A stretch of DNA of 64,000 nt from Rhodanobacteraceae bacterium ZG21-1 (lineage in GTDB: Bacteria > Pseudomonadota > Gammaproteobacteria > Xanthomonadales > Rhodanobacteraceae), in assembly GCA_021390615.1 (NCBI GenBank), contig JAJEJU010000025.1, positions 1,488,001 through 1,552,000 of the forward strand, given 5' to 3'. Under the pieces are notes generated by a model, which made no database searches, was not told where the DNA came from, and saw only the letters and a list, made by a program, of their open reading frames with translations. This document shows positions 17,669 through 25,981 of this stretch, in pieces. The position numbers and the translations under genes were made by a program. Each line of letters begins with the position of its first letter. Position 1 is the first letter of the stretch.

Positions 17669-19111
17669 ATGTCCAAACCCGTCTCCGAAGAAACCGCAAC
17701 CACACTCTCCTCGTCCGCCCGCTGGGCGCTCGCCAGCCTGTCGCTGTCGATGCTGATGCCTTCACTGGACACCAGCATCGCCAACACCAACCTGCCGGCC
17801 CTGGCGCGTGCATTCGGCGCCTCCTTCCAGGCCGCGCAATGGATCGTGCTGGCCTATCTGCTGGCGATCACCGCGCTGATCGTCAGCGTGGGCCGGCTCG
17901 GCGACCTGATCGGACGCCGCCGCCTGTTGCTGGCCGGCATCGCGCTGTTCACCGGCGCCTCGCTGTTGTGCGGCGCGGCGCCGACATTCTGGTTGCTGCT
18001 GGCCGCGCGCGCGGTGCAGGGCCTCGGTGCAGCGGTGATGATGGCGCTCACCGTGGCCATCGTCGGCGAAACCGTGCCCAAGGCGCGCGTGGGCAGCGTG
18101 ATGGGGCTGCTCGGCACCTTGTCCGCCGTGGGCACCGCCTTCGGCCCTACGCTGGGCGGCTTTCTCACCAGCGGCTTCGGCTGGCGCAGCATCTTCCTGG
18201 TCAACCTGCCGCTGGGTCTGCTGAACTTCCTGCTAGCCCGGCGCTACCTGCCCGTGGATCGCGTGGCGGCACCGCCGAACCGCAGCCGCTTCGACGGAAT
18301 GGGCACCCTGCTGCTGGGCGCGACCCTGGTCGCCTATGCGCTGGCCATGACCAGCGGCCATGGCCGCATCGACCGGGCCGGCCTGGGGCTGCTGCTCGCC
18401 GCCGGCGTGGGCGCTGGCCTGTTCGTGCTGGCCGAAACCCGCGCCGCCTCGCCGCTGCTGCGGCCGGCGCTGCTGCGCACGCCACGGCTCGGCGCCGGGC
18501 TCGCGGCGAACGCACTGGTCGCCACGGTGATGATGACGACCCTGGTGGTGGGGCCGTTCTACCTGGCGCGCGGGCTGGGCCTGGATGCCTCGCACGCCGG
18601 CCTGGTCATGTCGGTCGGCCCGGCAATCTCAGTGTTGAGCGGCGTCATTGCGGGCCGCCTGGTCGACCGCTTCGGCCCCGCGCCGATCGTCGTCACCGGG
18701 CTGGTGCAGATGCTGCTGGGCGCGCTGGCGCTGTGCCGCCTGCCGGCGATGTTCGGGGTCGTCGGCTATCTCGCCTCGATCGCCGTGCTGACGCCCGGCT
18801 ACCAGCTGTTCCAGGCGGCCAACAACACCGCCGTGATGACCGGCGTGCGCAGCGAGGAACGCGGCGTGGTCTCCGGCATGCTCAGCCTGGCGCGCAATCT
18901 CGGCCTGATCACCGGCGCCTCGGCGATGGGCGCGGTGTTCGCCTGGGCCTCGGCCGCGCCCGATGTCGCCACGGCGACGCCGATGGCCGCGCTCGCCGGC
19001 CTGCGCGGCAGCTTCGGCGTGGCGGCCGGCTTGATCGGCCTGGCCCTGCTGATGACCGCGGCCAGCCTGCGCTCCGCGGCGAAGCTCGCGGCGTCTGCAG
19101 TGACGCTGTGA
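17669..19111 (+). CDS. MFS drug:H+ antiporter, DHA2-like (14-helix type)
   Basis: Inner-membrane exporter of 480 aa. Hydrophobic segments fit 14 helices. Family motifs are visible: LDTSIANTNLPALA (motif D1 region), GRLGDLIGRRRLL (motif A) and GPTLGGFLTSGFGWRSIFLVN (motif C, the antiporter signature). The start is ATG 17669. It is divergent from a LysR regulator, which suggests inducible export of a toxic compound or drug. No fusion-protein partner (EmrA type) is adjacent. Confidence 0.88.
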   Translation: MSKPVSEETATTLSSSARWALASLSLSMLMPSLDTSIANTNLPALARAFGASFQAAQWIVLAYLLAITALIVSVGRLGDLIGRRRLLLAGIALFTGASLLCGAAPTFWLLLAARAVQGLGAAVMMALTVAIVGETVPKARVGSVMGLLGTLSAVGTAFGPTLGGFLTSGFGWRSIFLVNLPLGLLNFLLARRYLPVDRVAAPPNRSRFDGMGTLLLGATLVAYALAMTSGHGRIDRAGLGLLLAAGVGAGLFVLAETRAASPLLRPALLRTPRLGAGLAANALVATVMMTTLVVGPFYLARGLGLDASHAGLVMSVGPAISVLSGVIAGRLVDRFGPAPIVVTGLVQMLLGALALCRLPAMFGVVGYLASIAVLTPGYQLFQAANNTAVMTGVRSEERGVVSGMLSLARNLGLITGASAMGAVFAWASAAPDVATATPMAALAGLRGSFGVAAGLIGLALLMTAASLRSAAKLAASAVTL

Positions 19112-19136
19112 TTCGCGGCTTTGCCGGCCGCGGCGT

Positions 19137-19731
19137 AGATCGCCCGACACGGCAAGGTTGCGGCAAAGCCGATCGACCTTCGTGACTCATCAACGCAAGC
19201 CGCATGCACCTGGCCATGCGGCTGGCCCGATCCACGGCGCACGCTGATTCACCGCAACACCATATCAGGCGCGGATCGCCTGGACGCTGCCGCGTTGCGA
19301 TGAAGTCGACCGGCCTCGCGCTGCCCATCACGCGAACAGCCTGCGCTGCGCGACGCGGCTTGCTTCATCTATCACGCACGAGGCTCTACGGCAGCGCCAG
19401 ATCGGGTGTGTGTCGCCTGGATGCTGCCACGAAGTTGATCTGCCTTGTGTCGATCGTCCCTTCGAGCAGCCAGCATTTTGCAACACGGCTTGCTTCGTCT
19501 TCGGCAACGCGATGACTCACGGATAGCGTTGCGTCAGGCGCGCATCGCCTTGATCTTGATGTTGCCGTGACGTGGCGAAGTCGACTGGCCTCATGCCGAT
19601 GTTCAGCGCGGGCACTCAACGCTTCGCATCGCGATGCACTTCATCCGCCGCGATGCGCGAATCCGCAACACCAGCATGTCAGAAACGCATCATCTCCACA
19701 CTGCCGCGTCATGGCGAAGCGCTGGCGCTCA
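19137..19731. repeat. Degenerate tandem repeat, about 137 bp period, five units
   Basis: The 617 bp between the MFS gene and the methyltransferase gene contain no convincing gene, but the sequence repeats itself loosely. The word ATCGCC or a close variant recurs at about 19139, 19275, 19412, 19544 and 19689. It is followed 8-20 bases later by GCTGCC or CTGCCGCG, then by GAAGT(C/T)GA(C/T), and in several units by CGGCTTGCTTC. The junctions also match: CCGCAACACCATATCAGG near 19253 and CCGCAACACCAGCATGTCAG near 19664. The last unit ends at the stop codon of the methyltransferase gene. Short ORFs here are low-complexity shadows. Confidence 0.55.
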
Positions 19732-20922
19732 CAGCCGATCGCGCTGGTCCACCGCAGCCAGCCCCCGCGGCAGCGGCAAGGGGTCCAGGCCACGCGCGAA
19801 CAGCATGGCCTGAAAACGCTCGCCCATCTGTTCCGGCATGGTGAGCCGGCGCACCTGCTGCGCCAGTCGATGGCGCGCGGCCTCGTCGGGCGCATCGGCG
19901 AATGCCTGCTCGAAGGCCGGCTGCAGGCCGCCGGCGAGCAGGAACTGCGCCTGCGACGCATACAGCGCAAGCTCGAAGCCCGCCGCCGCGCCGGCCTGGG
20001 CCAGGGCGCTGAAGTCGACCGAGGCGGTGAGATCGTTGAGGCCGGGCAGATACAGCGGGTCGTGGTGGGCGCGATGACGGTAGTGCGCCATCAAGGTGCC
20101 GTCGCGCCGTTCCGGCAGATAGAACTCGCGACGCACATAGCCATAGTCGACGAACAACATCAGGCCCGCCTGCAGGCTGTCGCCCACCGCCTGGATCCAG
20201 TACGGCAACTGCGGCAGCAGCTCGGAGCGATAGCCCTCGTCGAAGGGCCGGCCCAGCGCGCGCTCCAGCTGCCGCACCGCGTCGCTGGTCACGGCATCGG
20301 CGGGACGATCTATCCGTCGCAACTGGCCGGCGTCGTCGAGCCCAACGTACTCTTCGCAGACGCTGCCGTCGCGCACGCTGAAGCGCGTGGCCGGCAAGGC
20401 ATCGATCACCTCGTTGGCGAACAGCACGCCGCGCCAGGCGTTTTCCGGCGGCGTGTCCAGCCAGTGCACGCGCGCGCTCAGCGCCGGCGGCAGGCTGGCG
20501 GCCAGGCGTTCGCGCTGACGCTCGCGCAGGTCGGCGCTGGGCTCGAGGATCAGATAGCGGCGCGGCAGTGCGCCGGCCGCTGCCAGCGCCGGCAGCGCGA
20601 CTTCGGCAAAGGCGCCGCTGCCGCCGCCCAGCTCCAGGAAATCCGCTTCGTCACCAAGCTGGGCGAGCGCCGGGGCCAGCATGCCGGCAATGCTCTTGGC
20701 GAACAGCTCGCCCAGTTCCGGTGCGGTGATGAAATCGCCGGCCGCGCCGAACTTGGTCTTGCCGGCGCTGTAGTAGCCCAGGCCCGGCTCGTACAGGCAG
20801 CGATGCATATAGGCCGCGAACGGCATCGGCCCGCTGGCCTCGATCTCCGCACGCAGGCGCTGTTGCAGGCGCTCGGAATGCGCGCGCTCGTCGGCGTCGG
20901 GCTCGGGAAGTCGGTTGTGCAT
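19729..20922 (-). CDS. SAM-dependent methyltransferase of the MidA/NDUFAF7 family
   Basis: 397 aa. Class I methyltransferase fold with the SAM-binding loop LELGGGSGAFA and the family segment SGPMPFAAYMHRCLYEPGLGYY near the N-terminus, which is diagnostic of the DUF185/COG1565 group. FANEVIDALP and FVDYGY are further hallmarks. The mitochondrial relative NDUFAF7 methylates an Arg in complex I; the bacterial role is not settled. I start at ATG 20922 (MHNRLPEPD); an upstream ATG at 20955 is possible and neither has a strong ribosome site. Its 3' end abuts the degenerate repeat region. Confidence 0.85.
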   Translation of the reverse strand: MHNRLPEPDADERAHSERLQQRLRAEIEASGPMPFAAYMHRCLYEPGLGYYSAGKTKFGAAGDFITAPELGELFAKSIAGMLAPALAQLGDEADFLELGGGSGAFAEVALPALAAAGALPRRYLILEPSADLRERQRERLAASLPPALSARVHWLDTPPENAWRGVLFANEVIDALPATRFSVRDGSVCEEYVGLDDAGQLRRIDRPADAVTSDAVRQLERALGRPFDEGYRSELLPQLPYWIQAVGDSLQAGLMLFVDYGYVRREFYLPERRDGTLMAHYRHRAHHDPLYLPGLNDLTASVDFSALAQAGAAAGFELALYASQAQFLLAGGLQPAFEQAFADAPDEAARHRLAQQVRRLTMPEQMGERFQAMLFARGLDPLPLPRGLAAVDQRDRL

Positions 20923-21063
20923 GGGAAGCTGGATCGCGATGGAGCGTCCAAGCATAACCGAACGCCTGCAACGGCCCGTCGCGCCTCGGTGTGCGGCACG
21001 TGCAGGCGACTTGCCGCTTGCCGTGCAGCCCGACTAGGCTTGGCCTCCGCCAACGGAAACGGC

Positions 21064-21726
21064 ATGGGAGTGGACATGGACGCACTGCGGCAACACGGCG
21101 AGCTGGTCAGGTTCAAAGCACTGCGCGAGCGCCTGCTGGCTTCGATCGAGCAGCGCCTGGCTCAACTCGAGCCGAGCTGGCGCCTGGAGTTTTCCAGCTA
21201 TCTTTGCGGATTGCTGGACCATCGCGGCGATGGCCAGGCCCTGCTGCTGCCGAGCTGCGCCGTCACCGGCGAGCTGTCGCTGGATTTCAACGGGCCGCTG
21301 GCGGACGTGGTGGCGGTGTGCGTGTTCGGGGATCTGCAGCTGCACGGCCCGCTGATCAATGCCGACCTCAACGACGGCATCGCGCTGTTCGTGGAAGGCA
21401 GTCTGAGCGTCGATGCGCTGTTCAAGGGCGGCAGCATCATCACCGTGCTCGGCGACCTGCAGGCGCGCGACATCGTGCTATGCGACTACAACGACGGCCT
21501 GATGCGCGTCGGCGGCGCGCTGTCGGCCGAGGCGCTGATCCGGCTCGACCACGACGTCTGGGTGGTCGGCGAAACCAGCGGCAGACAGCTGGACTACGAA
21601 AGCGCGGAGACCTTCGTACCCGAACTGACCGCTGGCAAGTATCTCAACGGCGAACGCATCTGGCAGCGCTATCGCGAAGGGCTGCCGCTGTTCCGGTCGC
21701 CGGCCAGGCCACACGAAACGGACTGA
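21064..21726 (+). CDS. Protein of unknown function with beta-helix-like repeats
   Basis: 220 aa, no signal peptide or membrane helix. The first 55 residues are helical and charged. Residues 60-175 are a run of short strands with recurring small/hydrophobic alternation (VTGELSLDFNGPL, VCVFGDLQLHGPL, LFVEGSLSVDALF, ITVLGDLQARDIV, MRVGGALSAEALI), about 20-23 residues per turn, which resembles a right-handed beta-helix such as that in bactofilins. I do not recognise the family by name. The start is the ATG at 21064; MDALRQ at 21076 is an alternative. It is divergent from the methyltransferase and convergent with the TonB receptor. Confidence 0.65.
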   Translation: MGVDMDALRQHGELVRFKALRERLLASIEQRLAQLEPSWRLEFSSYLCGLLDHRGDGQALLLPSCAVTGELSLDFNGPLADVVAVCVFGDLQLHGPLINADLNDGIALFVEGSLSVDALFKGGSIITVLGDLQARDIVLCDYNDGLMRVGGALSAEALIRLDHDVWVVGETSGRQLDYESAETFVPELTAGKYLNGERIWQRYREGLPLFRSPARPHETD

Positions 21727-21735
21727 AGGCGGCCT

Positions 21736-21761
21736 CCCGCTCCACGCCTGCGCGGAGCGGG
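21736..21761. terminator. Inverted repeat between convergent genes
   Basis: CCCGCTCC and GGAGCGGG form an 8-bp perfect stem with a 10-base loop, ten bases after one stop codon and 36 before the other. No T-run is present, so termination strength is uncertain; position suggests a bidirectional role. Confidence 0.4.
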
Positions 21762-21796
21762 AAACCGCCGGTGTCTGCTGCGTCGATGCCGGCCGT

Positions 21797-23965
21797 TTAG
21801 AAGTCCTTCTGCAGGCTCAGGTAGAAGCCGCGACGCGGGCCGTACTGCGGCGCGCCGACGCCGACGCCGGTGCCGCTGCGCAGCTCGTAGGTGCGGTCCA
21901 GCGCGTTGATCAGGGCCAGCTGGGTGTGCAGGCCGCCGAAGCCGTCGAAGTTGAAGTCGTGCGAGACGCTGGCGTTGAGCTGGAAGTAGTACGGCAGCGA
22001 CAAGCCGTTCGGCACGTTGCCGTCCTCGCGCAGGCCGCTGCCGAACAGGAAGTCGGCGCCGATCTTGGTGTTGTCGCTGATCGCGTAGCTGACGCCGCCG
22101 GACGAGGTCAGCTTCTGGTCGTGGTCGAGATGGATGTAGTTGTCGGCGATGTAGGCCAGCTCGTCCGGCCCGAAGTTGTACTGGCTGGTGATCACGTCCT
22201 TGCCCATCGCCCGGTTGTAGGCGAAGTTGAAATAGGCGGACAGCGGGCCGTCGTTGTAGCTGAGGCTGAACTCGGCGCCGCGCACGCGGCCGTACTTGTA
22301 GTTGAAGGTGGAATACACCAGCGCCGCGCCGAACTGGCCTTCGTCCTGCAGGCGGCTGACCTTGCGGTAGTAGGCGTCCAGACCCACCGTCCAGGCCGAG
22401 CCCAGGGTCTGCGACACGCCCAGGTCGAAGTAGTTGGAGCGCTCGGCCAGCGGCGTGTTGTTGCCGTAGTTCTGCACCGCATTGGTGGTGCCGTTGAACA
22501 GCGCGATGTCCTTGGTGCTGATCAGCTCGGTCGCCGGCGGCGTGAAGTAGCGCGAGTAGCCCGCGTGCACGGTGGTGCTCGGGCTGGCCTGCCAGACCAC
22601 GCCCAGGCGCGGGCTGAGCTGGCTCTCGCTGGTGCCGAAGGCCTCGTACTTGTCGCCGCGCAGACCGTAGTTCACCGTCCAGTTCTGGCCGATGCTCCAT
22701 TCATCCTGCACGTAGGCAGCCCAGGTGCGCGCGGTGATGCTGTCGCCGGTGAAGATGTTGAACGGCACCGTGCTGGCCTGGCTGCCGTCCGGGTTGGCCG
22801 CGAACACCAGCGAATTGGTGTTGGTGGTGGCCTGGTCGAAGTCGCCGTACAGGCCGTAGCGCAGGGTGTGGTTGTCGCCCAGCGGCGTGGCGAAGTCGGC
22901 CTGCAGCGTGCTCGCGCGGTCGCTCTGGTTGATGTTGGCCGCTACGCCGTTGAACATCAGGTCGCCGACGTCGTCAGGCAGGTACTGCAGGCCGCTGTAG
23001 CGCTGGCCCAGCGAGACCTGGTAATCGGTGTTGCCGAACTTGCCCTGCAGGGCGAGGATGCCGAAGCGGGTCTGCTCGTTCTGCCGCTCGTTGAGATCGG
23101 CCGAGTTGAAGTTGGTGACGTCGAGATAGCCGAACTGCGGCTGCAGGCCCGGGTTGTTGGGGATCTGGAAGCGGTTGTTGGACGCGCCGAACATGAAGGT
23201 CAGGCGCGTGTCGCTGTTGATCAGGTAGCTGATGTCGCCGAACGCCTTCACCTGGTTGGTGTGGTCGTGCACCGGCGTGCGGCTGGAGGTGGGGTTCTCG
23301 ATGCCGACGTCGTTTTTGAGATAGTTGGCGGTGAGGAAGTAGCTCCAGTTGCCGCTGTCGCCCCAGAACGACACGTTCGGGTTGTAGGTGCCGAAGGAAC
23401 CGCCGGTGATGCCGACGCTGCCGCCATTGCCGAGCTGGCTGCCGCTCTTGGTGGTGATGTCGACCACCGCCGCGGTGCGGTCGCCGTACTGGGCCGGCAG
23501 CGCGCCGTCGAGCAGCTTCACGCTCTGGATGGTGCGCGCGTCCAGGCTCTGGCCGAAGCCGGAGATCGATTCCGGCAGCAGCACGCCGTTGATGCGGTAC
23601 TGCAGGTTGGCGTGGTCGCCGCGCACGTGCAGCTGGCCGTAGGAATCCTGCACCACGCCGGGGGCCTGCAGCAGCACCTGGTTCACCGGGGTGGAGTCGC
23701 CCAGCGGCAGCGCCTTGATCGCCTTCTGGTCGATCACGTACTGGCTGCTGCCGGTGTCCGGCGACAGCGCGTTGCGGGCGGCATCCAGCTTGGCGGTGAC
23801 GTCGATGGTGCCGAGCTGCTTGACGTTGTTCGGCGACGTGCCGCCGCCGTCCACGGGATCCGCCGCAGGAGCGGGCGTGGCGTCGGCAGGCGCCTGATCC
23901 GTGGCCAGGGCCGGCGCGGCGTTCAGGGCGAGGGCTAGGCTCAGGGCAAGCAGCGAGCGGTTCAT
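21797..23965 (-). CDS. TonB-dependent outer-membrane receptor
   Basis: 722 aa. A signal peptide (LALSLALALNAAPALA) is followed by a TonB-box-like segment (GTIDVTAKL), the plug domain with VNQVLLQAPGV, LHVRGDHANLQYRINGVLLP and AQYGDRTAAVVDITTKSG, and a 22-strand barrel ending in the canonical C-terminal Phe. This is slightly shorter than most siderophore receptors. The substrate is not evident: there is no His-rich loop and no neighbouring periplasmic or inner-membrane transporter. The promoter candidate is the AT-rich patch around GTTATAAC at 24006-24013. Confidence 0.92.
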   Translation of the reverse strand: MNRSLLALSLALALNAAPALATDQAPADATPAPAADPVDGGGTSPNNVKQLGTIDVTAKLDAARNALSPDTGSSQYVIDQKAIKALPLGDSTPVNQVLLQAPGVVQDSYGQLHVRGDHANLQYRINGVLLPESISGFGQSLDARTIQSVKLLDGALPAQYGDRTAAVVDITTKSGSQLGNGGSVGITGGSFGTYNPNVSFWGDSGNWSYFLTANYLKNDVGIENPTSSRTPVHDHTNQVKAFGDISYLINSDTRLTFMFGASNNRFQIPNNPGLQPQFGYLDVTNFNSADLNERQNEQTRFGILALQGKFGNTDYQVSLGQRYSGLQYLPDDVGDLMFNGVAANINQSDRASTLQADFATPLGDNHTLRYGLYGDFDQATTNTNSLVFAANPDGSQASTVPFNIFTGDSITARTWAAYVQDEWSIGQNWTVNYGLRGDKYEAFGTSESQLSPRLGVVWQASPSTTVHAGYSRYFTPPATELISTKDIALFNGTTNAVQNYGNNTPLAERSNYFDLGVSQTLGSAWTVGLDAYYRKVSRLQDEGQFGAALVYSTFNYKYGRVRGAEFSLSYNDGPLSAYFNFAYNRAMGKDVITSQYNFGPDELAYIADNYIHLDHDQKLTSSGGVSYAISDNTKIGADFLFGSGLREDGNVPNGLSLPYYFQLNASVSHDFNFDGFGGLHTQLALINALDRTYELRSGTGVGVGAPQYGPRRGFYLSLQKDF

Positions 23966-24005
23966 GCGGTTTCCAGAGGCAAGAGTGTGAGGGCAAAGTC
24001 GATAC

Positions 24006-24033
24006 GTTATAACATTGCCATTAAATCGTCACC
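24006..24033 (-). promoter_or_regulatory. Candidate promoter of the TonB receptor gene
   Basis: On the minus strand TATAAC serves as -10 and GGTGAC as a weak -35, 16 bases apart, about 40 bases before the receptor ATG. The -10 lies inside the perfect palindrome GTTATAAC. A half-site resembling a Zur box (AATGTTATA) overlaps it, but the second half does not match well. Confidence 0.35.
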
Positions 24034-24153
24034 CGTGGATGCCCCAGAAGTCATGGGCGCGCTAGTCATGGGCGCACCAGCCACGATCGCGCCGCGCATG
24101 GCCGCTCCCGTCATGCGCATGCCAGTCATGCCTGGACCCGTCATGCCCGCGCG
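24034..24153. repeat. 15-bp tandem repeat, seven to eight units
   Basis: Units of 15 bp with consensus (A/C)GTCATGGGCGCNCC run without gaps: 24049, 24064, 24079, 24094, 24109, 24124 and 24139, with a weaker first unit at 24034. In one frame they encode VMGAP-type pentapeptides within a short ORF that opens at 23987, but that ORF has no ribosome site and I do not call it a gene. The array lies between the receptor promoter and the next gene. Confidence 0.7.
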
Positions 24154-24249
24154 GCATCGGCCTCCCCCGGCGTATGCCGGAGCTTCACGCCCGCCCGCTA
24201 GACTGGTCCGCGGCCGATGCCGACCGCACGGTCATTCATGGAGCAAGAC

Positions 24250-25047
24250 ATGAGCGAACCCAGCAAGCAGGTGCCGGTGGAGGTGGTCGAACCCGCCGCG
24301 GCCGGCCGCATGACCCAGGCGATCCTGGATTTCGTCAGCCGCATCCCCGGCAGCCGGGTCGATCCCAGCAGCGATCCGGAAGCGGCCGCGCGCCAGCTGG
24401 CCCAGCGCGCCGCCCAGCGTGCGGCGCTGGCCTCCGGTTCGCTGGCGCTGCCGCCCGGACCGCTGGGCTGGCTGACCCTGCTGCCCGAGCTGGCGGCGAT
24501 CTGGCGCATCCAGGCGCAGATGGTCAGCGACATCGCGGCCAGCTACGGCAAGCATGCCGAGCTCGGCCGCGAACAGATGATGTGGTGCCTGTTCCGGCAC
24601 ACCGCAGCGCAGGCGTTCCGCGACCTGGTGGTGCAGATGGGCGACCGCCTGCTGTTCCGTCGCATGTCGTGGCGGGTGGCCGAGCGGGTGGCCAAGCAGG
24701 TCGGCGTGAAGATCGGCCAGCGCACGCTGAGCAAGGGCTTCTCGCGCTGGCTGCCCCTGGTCGGCGCGCTCGGCGTGGGCGCCTACGCCTACTACGACAC
24801 CGGACAAGTGGCCGCCACCGCGATCGAGCTGTTCGGCGGCGGCATCGAGATCGAACCGGACGCCGACGCGGAACCGGGCGCGGCCGCCACGCCGAAGGCC
24901 ACCGCCAAGGCCGCGACGGCGAAGCGCCCGATCGCGCGCAAGACCGCCGCCGCGGTCGGCAAGGGCCTGGAGCAAGCCGGCAAGGCCGTGCGCAAGGCCG
25001 CCGGCGCCGCGCGCAAGGCGGCACGCAAGCCGCCGACCAAGCCATAG
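24250..25047 (+). CDS. EcsC-like protein with Lys/Ala-rich tail
   Basis: 265 aa. Residues 1-190 resemble the EcsC family: a Pro/Gly amphipathic stretch (ALPPGPLGWLTLLPELAAIW) followed by QAQMVSDIAASYGKHAELG and a membrane-prone helix (WLPLVGALGVGAYAYY). The last 70 residues are acidic then strongly basic, with AAGAARKAARKPPTKP-type Ala/Lys/Pro repeats like histone H1 or the AlgP family. I start at ATG 24250, which has GGAG eight bases upstream. Function is not known; the tail suggests binding to nucleic acid or another polyanion, which is inference. Confidence 0.6.
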   Translation: MSEPSKQVPVEVVEPAAAGRMTQAILDFVSRIPGSRVDPSSDPEAAARQLAQRAAQRAALASGSLALPPGPLGWLTLLPELAAIWRIQAQMVSDIAASYGKHAELGREQMMWCLFRHTAAQAFRDLVVQMGDRLLFRRMSWRVAERVAKQVGVKIGQRTLSKGFSRWLPLVGALGVGAYAYYDTGQVAATAIELFGGGIEIEPDADAEPGAAATPKATAKAATAKRPIARKTAAAVGKGLEQAGKAVRKAAGAARKAARKPPTKP

Positions 25048-25116
25048 CCGCCGGGTGACGCCGCGCACGCTTTTGCGGCAAGCTCCCGTTCGAACGCCAC
25101 CGCCCGGAGTCAACGC

Positions 25117-25863
25117 ATGAGCCCACGCCACGAGTCGCCGGTCGCCCTGATCACCGGCGCCGGGCGACGCGTCGGTGCGGTGATCGCGTGGCGGCTGCAT
25201 GCCGCGGGCTATTCGCTGGTGCTGCACTATCGCCGCTCCGCCGCGGAGGCCACGGCGCTGGCCGAGGCGCTGGAGCATGTGCGCCCCGGCAGCACCCTGC
25301 TGCTGGCGGCCGACCTCGCCGACGCCGACGCGCCGAAACGCCTGGTCGACGGCGTGCTGGCGCACTACGGCCGCCTCGACGCCCTGGTCAACAACGCCTC
25401 GGCCTTCTTTCCCACGCCGACCGCCAGCGCCACGCGCGCGCAGTGGGACGAGCTGTTCGCCTCCAACGCGCAGGCGCCGTTCTTCCTGGCCCAGGCCGCC
25501 CTGCCCGCCCTGCGCGAGGCGCAGGGCGCGATCGTGAATCTGGTCGACATCTATGCCGAGCGGCCGTTGGCGGAGCACCCGATCTATTGCATGGCCAAGG
25601 CCGCGCTGGCCGCGATGACCCGCTCGCTGGCGCTGGATCTGGCGCCGCAGGTGCGGGTCAACGGGGTGGCGCCGGGTGCGGTGCTGTGGCCCAGCGACGG
25701 CAAGGGCTACGACGACCAGCAGGCATTGCTGGCGCGCACCCCGCTGCAGCGCGCCGGCACGCCCGAAGACGTGGCCGGCGCGGTGCTGTGGCTGCTGCGC
25801 GACGCGCCGTTCGTCACCGGCCAGATCCTGCGCATCGACGGCGGCCGCACGCTGTCGGTCTAG
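25117..25863 (+). CDS. Pteridine reductase, short-chain dehydrogenase family
   Basis: 248-aa cytosolic SDR that reduces dihydrobiopterin or dihydrofolate-type pterins with NADPH. The cofactor motif is TGAGRRVGAVIA, in which the Arg-Arg in place of the usual Gly pattern is diagnostic of PTR1/FolM-like enzymes. NNASAFFPTP follows, then catalytic Asp/Tyr/Lys in VDIYAERPL and YCMAKAAL, and a C-terminal IDGGRTLSV. Folate genes folK and folB lie 4 kb away on the other strand. The start is ATG 25117, with CCGGAG upstream. Confidence 0.87.
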   Translation: MSPRHESPVALITGAGRRVGAVIAWRLHAAGYSLVLHYRRSAAEATALAEALEHVRPGSTLLLAADLADADAPKRLVDGVLAHYGRLDALVNNASAFFPTPTASATRAQWDELFASNAQAPFFLAQAALPALREAQGAIVNLVDIYAERPLAEHPIYCMAKAALAAMTRSLALDLAPQVRVNGVAPGAVLWPSDGKGYDDQQALLARTPLQRAGTPEDVAGAVLWLLRDAPFVTGQILRIDGGRTLSV

Positions 25864-25981
25864 GCCGCGCGCGCTCCGTGGCCATCCAGCCGTCCAAACG
25901 CCGCCGCAAGCCCGCGCCTCGACTGGCCCGGCCCGGCCGTGCGCCCTACAATGGCGCCAAATCCCCCGCCGAGTACGCCCC

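Noticed and set aside
24000-24030. Zur box upstream of the TonB receptor
   Set aside because: Only one half (AATGTTATA) matches; the second half is poor and the receptor has no His-rich loop that would support zinc uptake.
23987-24253. Short + strand ORF with VMGAP-type pentapeptides
   Set aside because: It arises from the 15-bp tandem repeat, lacks a ribosome site and overlaps the next gene's start; described as a repeat instead.
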